Assembly: GCA_009392195.1 (NCBI GenBank)
Contig: VFGY01000016.1
Span: forward strand, 123,025-187,024
Direction: 5' to 3'
From: SAR202 cluster bacterium
GTDB lineage: Bacteria; Chloroflexota; Dehalococcoidia; Lucifugimonadales; OSU-TB39
DNA: 64,000 nucleotides
Positions within the stretch are counted from its first letter, which is position 1; every line of letters begins with the position of its first letter. The position numbers and the translations under genes are program-made. This document shows positions 59,543-64,000 of this stretch, piece by piece. A model generated the notes under the pieces. It saw only the letters and a program-made list of their open reading frames with translations. It was not told the DNA's origin and made no database searches.

Positions 59543-61039
59543 ATGAATGAAAATCCAGCATTAAATCACTATAATCAACAGTTTGATCAAAGGGGAAAAA
59601 TCAATGACGATAATCCTACCGAATATGTTGAAAAGGATTATGTGGATGATGAAAGTGCGAGAAATTTTAATCTCAATCAAAAAAGTGAATTTAATTTAGA
59701 TGTTATCGAAGAAACGAACGGGAAAAACAGCAAAGTAGCTACTAAAGAAGAAGAAGAGGTAGAGAAGGATTCGGATTTAGATGCAACTAAATTATATCTT
59801 CACGATATCGGCAAGCTGGAATTATTAACTAAGAAAGAAGAATCCATTCTTGGTAGGCAAATAGAAATAGGTGATAGGATCAGCGAACTATCAAGTGAAT
59901 TTGAAATTAAAGAAGATCCTGCGTTCAACTCTAAGATTGTTGCGGTAGCGATAAAGTTGGTTTGTTCCAAATTTAAGCTTGTTCAAAGTTTATTGAAGAT
60001 TTTAAAGCAACCGTCTGAAAGTTCTTTCATTCAATTGGCTAATAATGAAGAATTTAGAGATAAAATAGACTCGTATTTTGATGAAGAATTAATTAATAAA
60101 CTTTCACAGAAATTAAATGAGACTGTTGGTCAAGTTGAGCAACAGATTAGAGAGCTTTCTATTGATATGCAAATTGTTCCTGAAGATGTTTTATATATTA
60201 TCGATAAAGCCAGTCTTAAGACTCTGTTTAAAGAAACAAATAAAGCAAAATGGGTTAATACTTTTTTGGATTATGAACCACTTTGCCGATTCCACGTAAA
60301 TAAATTGATTGCCGAAAATGAATCCGCAATAAATAAATTGACAGAATCAAATCTACGTTTAGTAGTAAGTGTAGCAAAAAAATATTTAAATAGAGGTATG
60401 GCCTTGCAGGATTTAGTCCAAGAAGGCAATATTGGCTTAATTAAAGCTGTAAATAAATTTGATTATAGGAAAGGACATAAATTTAGTACTTACGCTACTT
60501 GGTGGATAAGACAATCTATTACTAGAGCAATAGCCGACCAAGCAAGATTAATACGTGTTCCGGTTCACATGATTGATACTATGAACAAAGTTAATTCAGT
60601 TAAGCGAAAAATTACTCAACAGCAAGGTCGAGATGTAACCGATAAAGAATTATCAAATGCAACAGATATTTCTCAAGAAAAAATCAAAGAGATTAATAAA
60701 TTATCTGAATTTCCTATGTCACTTGATATGCCGTTAATTGAAAATGAAACATTACTTTTATCCGATGTAGTGGAAGATAATAGGGATGGTGGACCAGTTC
60801 AAATAACTACTGAAAAATTACTTAGGGATCAATTATATGATTCATTAGAAACTTTGAATGAAAGAGAAGCTACAATTGTTAAATTGCGATTTGGACTAAA
60901 TGATGGTGAGACTATGACATTAGAACAAATCGGCGAAAGATTCGGCGTTACCCGTGAAAGGATAAGGCAAATTGAATCAAAGGCTTTGAAAAAATTAAGA
61001 CATCCAGGTCGGTCAGCCAAGTTAAAAGAATTTGTTTAG
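59543..61039 (+). CDS. rpoD: Primary RNA polymerase sigma-70 factor
   Basis: A 498-residue group-1/2 sigma factor. Region 1.2 is [21 protein letters not shown] near residue 72 (in parts), region 2 is [22 protein letters not shown] near 280 with [31 protein letters not shown] in parts, region 3 holds [17 protein letters not shown], and region 4 has [16 protein letters not shown] with [24 protein letters not shown] in parts at the end. A long non-conserved region (about residues 95-250) separates 1.2 and 2. ATG at 59543 with AGGTGA upstream is preferred over GTG at 59534. Ends overlap the convergent alcohol dehydrogenase by 4 bp. Confidence 0.94.
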   Translation: MNENPALNHYNQQFDQRGKINDDNPTEYVEKDYVDDESARNFNLNQKSEFNLDVIEETNGKNSKVATKEEEEVEKDSDLDATKLYLHDIGKLELLTKKEESILGRQIEIGDRISELSSEFEIKEDPAFNSKIVAVAIKLVCSKFKLVQSLLKILKQPSESSFIQLANNEEFRDKIDSYFDEELINKLSQKLNETVGQVEQQIRELSIDMQIVPEDVLYIIDKASLKTLFKETNKAKWVNTFLDYEPLCRFHVNKLIAENESAINKLTESNLRLVVSVAKKYLNRGMALQDLVQEGNIGLIKAVNKFDYRKGHKFSTYATWWIRQSITRAIADQARLIRVPVHMIDTMNKVNSVKRKITQQQGRDVTDKELSNATDISQEKIKEINKLSEFPMSLDMPLIENETLLLSDVVEDNRDGGPVQITTEKLLRDQLYDSLETLNEREATIVKLRFGLNDGETMTLEQIGERFGVTRERIRQIESKALKKLRHPGRSAKLKEFV

Positions 61040-62115
61040 AAAGTTAAAACGGTTCTTATGCTTTTACCTTGAATTAAGTCGTCAAAAGCTTCATTTATTT
61101 CATCTAGGGGCCTGTATCCAGTAATCAATTCGTCTAATTTAATTCTTCCAGTATTGTATAAGTCAAGAATCCAAAGGAAATCGTGCCGTGCTCTGGCCCC
61201 TCCATGGAATGCTCCCATTATGGTCCTGTCAAGTAATATGTCCCAACCTTTTATAGATAGCTCTAAGTCTGTTGGTGGTATCCCAACAATAACTGTAGTC
61301 CCACCAGGTCGAGTTGATGTGAAGGCGGTTTTGATTACTTTTGGGTCTCCAACTACATCGAAAGCAAAATTCACTCCTCCAGAGGTAAGGTCATTTATTG
61401 CCTGAACAGCATCAACTTTCGTAGGGTTAATGGTGTGTGTAGCACCTAACTCAATTGCTTTTTCTAATTTTGAATCGACTGTGTCAACTGCTATTATTTT
61501 ACTAGCTCCAGCTATACTGCAACCCTGGATTGTATTTAATCCTACTCCTCCACACCCAAAGACAGCTGTTGTATCGCCCATTTTAACCTTAGCTCTATTT
61601 ATAACTGATCCAATCCCGGTTATTACTGCGCAACCTATGATGCAAGCTTTATCTAATGGAGTTTCTTGAGGGATTATAACTAATTGATCTTCAGGTAGTA
61701 CAGTGTATTCTGAGAAAGTCCCAACCATGTGGTATAGTTCAGTTCCGTTTTTTTTGAAACGTGTAGTGCCGTCAGGCATTTTAAATGTTCTTGGGTAAGT
61801 TAGGCACATTGTTGGTTGGCCAATAGTGCAGTTTTTGCATTTGCCGCACATTGAGTCCATTGACAAAATTACTTTATCACCAACGTTTACGGTTTTAACG
61901 TTTTCTCCTACCTCAGTGACAATACCTGCACCTTCATGTCCCATTACTAATGGTGTTCTGGTAGGAGTGAAAAACCCGCTTACAAAATGGTAATCGCTAT
62001 GGCATACTCCTGCCGCTGATAATTTGACCATAACCTCTCCCGACTGAGGTTTTTGTAATTCTACATTTTCGACTGGTAAGGGGAACCCAGGTTTGTAAAG
62101 AACTGCTGCTTTCAT
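61036..62115 (-). CDS. Zinc-dependent alcohol dehydrogenase (class III-like)
   Basis: A 359-residue medium-chain dehydrogenase. The catalytic zinc site is represented by [10 protein letters not shown] near residue 38 and [15 protein letters not shown] near 60; the structural zinc cysteines are in [15 protein letters not shown] near 90. The Rossmann loop is [10 protein letters not shown] near 187 with the Asp for NAD in [13 protein letters not shown] near 212. It resembles class III/mycothiol-type dehydrogenases that act on formaldehyde adducts. AGAGGTGG precedes the ATG. Convergent with rpoD (4-bp overlap) and divergent from dnaJ. Confidence 0.92.
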   Translation of the reverse strand: MKAAVLYKPGFPLPVENVELQKPQSGEVMVKLSAAGVCHSDYHFVSGFFTPTRTPLVMGHEGAGIVTEVGENVKTVNVGDKVILSMDSMCGKCKNCTIGQPTMCLTYPRTFKMPDGTTRFKKNGTELYHMVGTFSEYTVLPEDQLVIIPQETPLDKACIIGCAVITGIGSVINRAKVKMGDTTAVFGCGGVGLNTIQGCSIAGASKIIAVDTVDSKLEKAIELGATHTINPTKVDAVQAINDLTSGGVNFAFDVVGDPKVIKTAFTSTRPGGTTVIVGIPPTDLELSIKGWDILLDRTIMGAFHGGARARHDFLWILDLYNTGRIKLDELITGYRPLDEINEAFDDLIQGKSIRTVLTF

Positions 62116-62280
62116 TATGCCACCTCTGTAATGATAAAAGTTAGAAAATATGAATTGAAGATAACATATAATGTAAACTTCACCAAATATATTTTAAATA
62201 AATTATTGCGTAGAAAATGAATACTGATTGGTGTAAAATTTGTACTCAATTTTGTAAATAGAATGGAAGGTTTTATTGAT

Positions 62281-63363
62281 ATGGATAAATCGGATTTTTA
62301 TTCGGTTTTAGGAATAGCTAGAGATTCTAGTCAGGACGAAATAAAGAAAGCTTATAGAAAGCTTGCTATGAAATATCATCCAGATAAAAACCCTGATGAT
62401 TCTGATTCAATGAAAAAAATGAAGGATATTAATGAGGCTTATGCTGTTTTAAGTGATCCAAGTAAGAAACAATTGTATGACACTTATGGACATCGAGGGT
62501 TAGAAGGTTACACACAAGAAGATATATTCTCGACCGTTGATTTTGATTCAATATTGAAAGGATTTGGATTAGGCGATTTATTTGGGTCTAGGGAAGGGTT
62601 TTTTAGTGGGTTCTCCTCGCGTTCTAGAGGCAATAGAAGTAAAAATGTTGGTCAAGGGGCTGATTTAAGATATGATTTGGAAATTGATATTAATGATGTC
62701 GTTCATGGTTTAGATAAGCAAATAGAAATTACTTATAAAGATTCTTGTTTGGAGTGTAATTCTACTGGCGCTGAAAATGGATCTGTTGATTCCTGTACTT
62801 ATTGTGATGGAGCCGGACAGGTTATCGCTGAACAGCGTTCTGGATTTACTGTCATGAGACAGGTTTCTCCATGTCTTCATTGTGGAGGGAAAGGAGTTCA
62901 AGTTAAAGATCGTTGCAAAAAGTGCGAAGGTTTAGGAAAACTAGATGTAAATAAGAAAATAAATATAACTATCCCGGCTGGATCTGATGATGGTCATGCT
63001 ATAAAGATAGAAGGTGAAGGTGGAGCAGGATCTTCTAGGTTTGGAGATTTGTACGTTGTTGTATCAGTTAAAGAAGATGTTAGGTTTTTTCGTAAAGGCT
63101 CAGATGTATACACTGAAGAAAATGTAGATAGCATATTAGCTGCCACCGGAGGTTCAATTGATATTGAAGGTTTAAGGGGGACTTTACTCATGAATCTTCC
63201 ACAAGGTTCTCAAAATGGCGATAAGGTAATTATTGAAGAATCTGGATTGCCAGAAATTGGCTCATCGATGGTGGGTAGGCATATTGTAATATTAAAACTG
63301 ATTACTCCTACAGGTCTGAATAAAAAACAATTGGAATTGTTAGAGCAATTTAATAATATTTAA
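62281..63363 (+). CDS. dnaJ: Chaperone DnaJ
   Basis: Type I Hsp40 co-chaperone, 360 residues from the ATG at 62281 (an ATG at 62263 would add six residues before the canonical KSDFYSVLGI; GGAAGG lies between). The J domain has HPD at residues 33-35, then a short Gly/Phe region (GFGLGDLFGSREGFFSGF). All four zinc motifs are present: CLECNSTG (156), CTYCDGAG (172), CLHCGGKG (198) and CKKCEGLG (212). The C-terminal substrate domains follow. No grpE or dnaK is next to it, and no CIRCE repeat is visible upstream. Confidence 0.95.
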   Translation: MDKSDFYSVLGIARDSSQDEIKKAYRKLAMKYHPDKNPDDSDSMKKMKDINEAYAVLSDPSKKQLYDTYGHRGLEGYTQEDIFSTVDFDSILKGFGLGDLFGSREGFFSGFSSRSRGNRSKNVGQGADLRYDLEIDINDVVHGLDKQIEITYKDSCLECNSTGAENGSVDSCTYCDGAGQVIAEQRSGFTVMRQVSPCLHCGGKGVQVKDRCKKCEGLGKLDVNKKINITIPAGSDDGHAIKIEGEGGAGSSRFGDLYVVVSVKEDVRFFRKGSDVYTEENVDSILAATGGSIDIEGLRGTLLMNLPQGSQNGDKVIIEESGLPEIGSSMVGRHIVILKLITPTGLNKKQLELLEQFNNI

Positions 63364-63389
63364 ACCTAAATCTAGTTAAAAATAATATG

Positions 63390-63432
63390 TATAAATTATT
63401 AAATTGTAAAATTTATATATGAATAATTTATA
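63390..63432. repeat. AT-only inverted repeat after dnaJ
   Basis: TATAAATTATT (63390-63400) and AATAATTTATA (63422-63432) form a perfect 11-bp stem with a 21-nt AT-rich loop. No T-run follows, so it is not a typical terminator. Confidence 0.5.
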
Positions 63433-63472
63433 TCAAAACTTATATTGTTTAATCTATTAACAAGTTTAGGTA

Positions 63473-63501
63473 TTGACAAAGGGACTTTAAAGCAATAGAC
63501 T
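63473..63501 (+). promoter_or_regulatory. Consensus promoter of the Ala/Pro-rich lipoprotein gene
   Basis: TTGACA (63473-63478) and TAGACT (63496-63501) with a spacer of exactly 17 bp, 66 bp before the start codon. The gene also has the strongest ribosome site in the window, AAGGAGG at 63554-63560. Confidence 0.65.
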
Positions 63502-63567
63502 CGGATGAATTATGAAATGCATGCCAATAAGGTTTGCAAAATTTCTTATTCCGAAGGAGGATTAAGG

Positions 63568-64000
63568 ATGTTAGGAAACATAAAATTCAAGGCTAAAATG
63601 GCGGTCGGTCTAGTAATGGCCGTATCCGTACTAGCAGCGATCGCTTGTGCAAGCGACGAGGCTGCTGCACCTGCAGCTCCTCAACAGCCTGCTGCTGCTG
63701 CTGCTCCAGTTGGAGCATCTGCGGCTCCTGCGGCTCCAATGGCTGGTGCGCCTGCACCACAAAAGCCTGCTGCTGCATTACCTGCTGCTTCTGCTCAACG
63801 TGGTAAAGCTCCTGCTGCACCAACGGGACAGAGCGCTGCACCGGTGACGGCATCAAAGCCTGTCTCTGTAGCTAAAGCTGTTGTAGGGACATGTTATGTG
63901 GTTGGGGAGCTCTCAACAGACTGCCCACCAAGAAGCCCACACTTGTGGACTTCCCCTCCAGAAATTCCTGGAGAGAACTGGTGTTACTGGTGTTATGACG
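63568..64000 (+). CDS. Ala/Pro-rich lipoprotein, partial (C-terminus beyond right edge)
   Basis: The first 144 residues of a predicted lipoprotein. The N-terminus is basic then hydrophobic (residues 12-26), with Cys 27 in AAIAC, an imperfect lipobox. Residues 30-105 are a low-complexity Ala/Pro/Gln linker (for example AAPAGMAG-like text APMAGAPAPQKP). After residue 110 it has a Cys/Trp-rich stretch: TCYVVGELSTDC, PHLWTSPPE and NWCYWCYD. Codons are richer in G and C than neighbours. Strong promoter and AAGGAGG suggest high expression. It could be a solute-binding protein such as family 5; this is a guess. No stop before the edge. Confidence 0.75.
   Translation, partial: MLGNIKFKAKMAVGLVMAVSVLAAIACASDEAAAPAAPQQPAAAAAPVGASAAPAAPMAGAPAPQKPAAALPAASAQRGKAPAAPTGQSAAPVTASKPVSVAKAVVGTCYVVGELSTDCPPRSPHLWTSPPEIPGENWCYWCYD

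Noticed and set aside
62116..62280. CIRCE heat-shock operator upstream of dnaJ
   Set aside because: No TTAGCACTC-N9-GAGTGCTAA or close match is present.
63593..63856. Gln/Val-rich minus-strand frame
   Set aside because: It is the shadow of the Ala/Pro repeat codons of the lipoprotein on the plus strand.
1..64000. Mobile elements or CRISPR
   Set aside because: No transposase, integrase, terminal repeats or regularly spaced repeats were seen by reading.

Overview
This AT-rich window reads as a chromosomal segment of a free-living bacterium. I infer a marine Chloroflexota of the SAR202/Dehalococcoidia type. The reasons are the low G+C, the fused-operon style with many TTG/GTG starts, a GAAC-N4-GTTC (Gram-positive/Chloroflexota type) putative SOS box, and the mix of scavenging enzymes: a flavin-dependent LLM oxidoreductase, an Ldh-family dehydrogenase, M19-type dipeptidases, a sialidase-like protein, penicillin acylase, HpcH/HpaI aldolase and Pxp oxoprolinase. 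No 16S gene or other taxonomic marker could be checked, so this placement is inference. I see no transposase, integrase, phage gene, CRISPR array or rRNA.

Layout. 1-2.2 kb (minus): an isoprenoid group with a polyprenyl (GGPP-type) synthase, a YjbQ-family protein and the start of a squalene/phytoene synthase running off the left edge. 2.4-13.0 kb (plus): one long operon for respiratory complex I, nuoABCDHIJKLMN, without nuoE, nuoF or nuoG and with an extra 64-codon gene between nuoK and nuoL. It is followed by NAD kinase, a Nudix hydrolase, an M20 peptidase and a PAC2 protein. 16.8-18.2 kb (minus): a small SH3-like protein and FtsZ form a pair. Their promoter carries a perfect LexA-type palindrome between -35 and -10. 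18.3-26.3 kb: a PHP hydrolase, an M19-like protein, pxpC-pxpB-pxpA (minus), and divergently the gamma and beta subunits of a sodium-pumping decarboxylase, a biotin carrier and transaldolase. A tRNA-Thr(CGU) follows at 26.4 kb.

26.5-41.5 kb is a mosaic of mostly single genes: GYD protein, MATE exporter, cupin, DNA polymerase IV, a glycosidase-like TIM barrel, a YceI lipoprotein, a metallophosphoesterase, an MFS exporter with a zinc ribbon, a hydratase/gamma-glutamyltransferase pair and an SDR. Three members of an unassigned P-loop family (starting [MK]xLIxxGCEY) lie here. 41.5-59.2 kb is an accessory catabolic region, including a lipoprotein made of three repeats, penicillin acylase, a TolB-like propeller lipoprotein, TrmL, an M19 dipeptidase, an Eis-like acetyltransferase, a sialidase-like protein, and a cupin/LLM/Ldh operon. 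59.5-64 kb holds the sigma-70 factor, a zinc alcohol dehydrogenase, DnaJ, and the start of a strongly expressed-looking Ala/Pro-rich lipoprotein cut by the right edge.

How the parts fit: the core is energy conservation (a complex I lacking its NADH module, a sodium-pumping decarboxylase) plus degradation of amides, peptides, oxoproline and small acids. Most promising for follow-up are the putative SOS-controlled small-gene/ftsZ unit and the P-loop GCEY family with graded loss of its Walker A motif.
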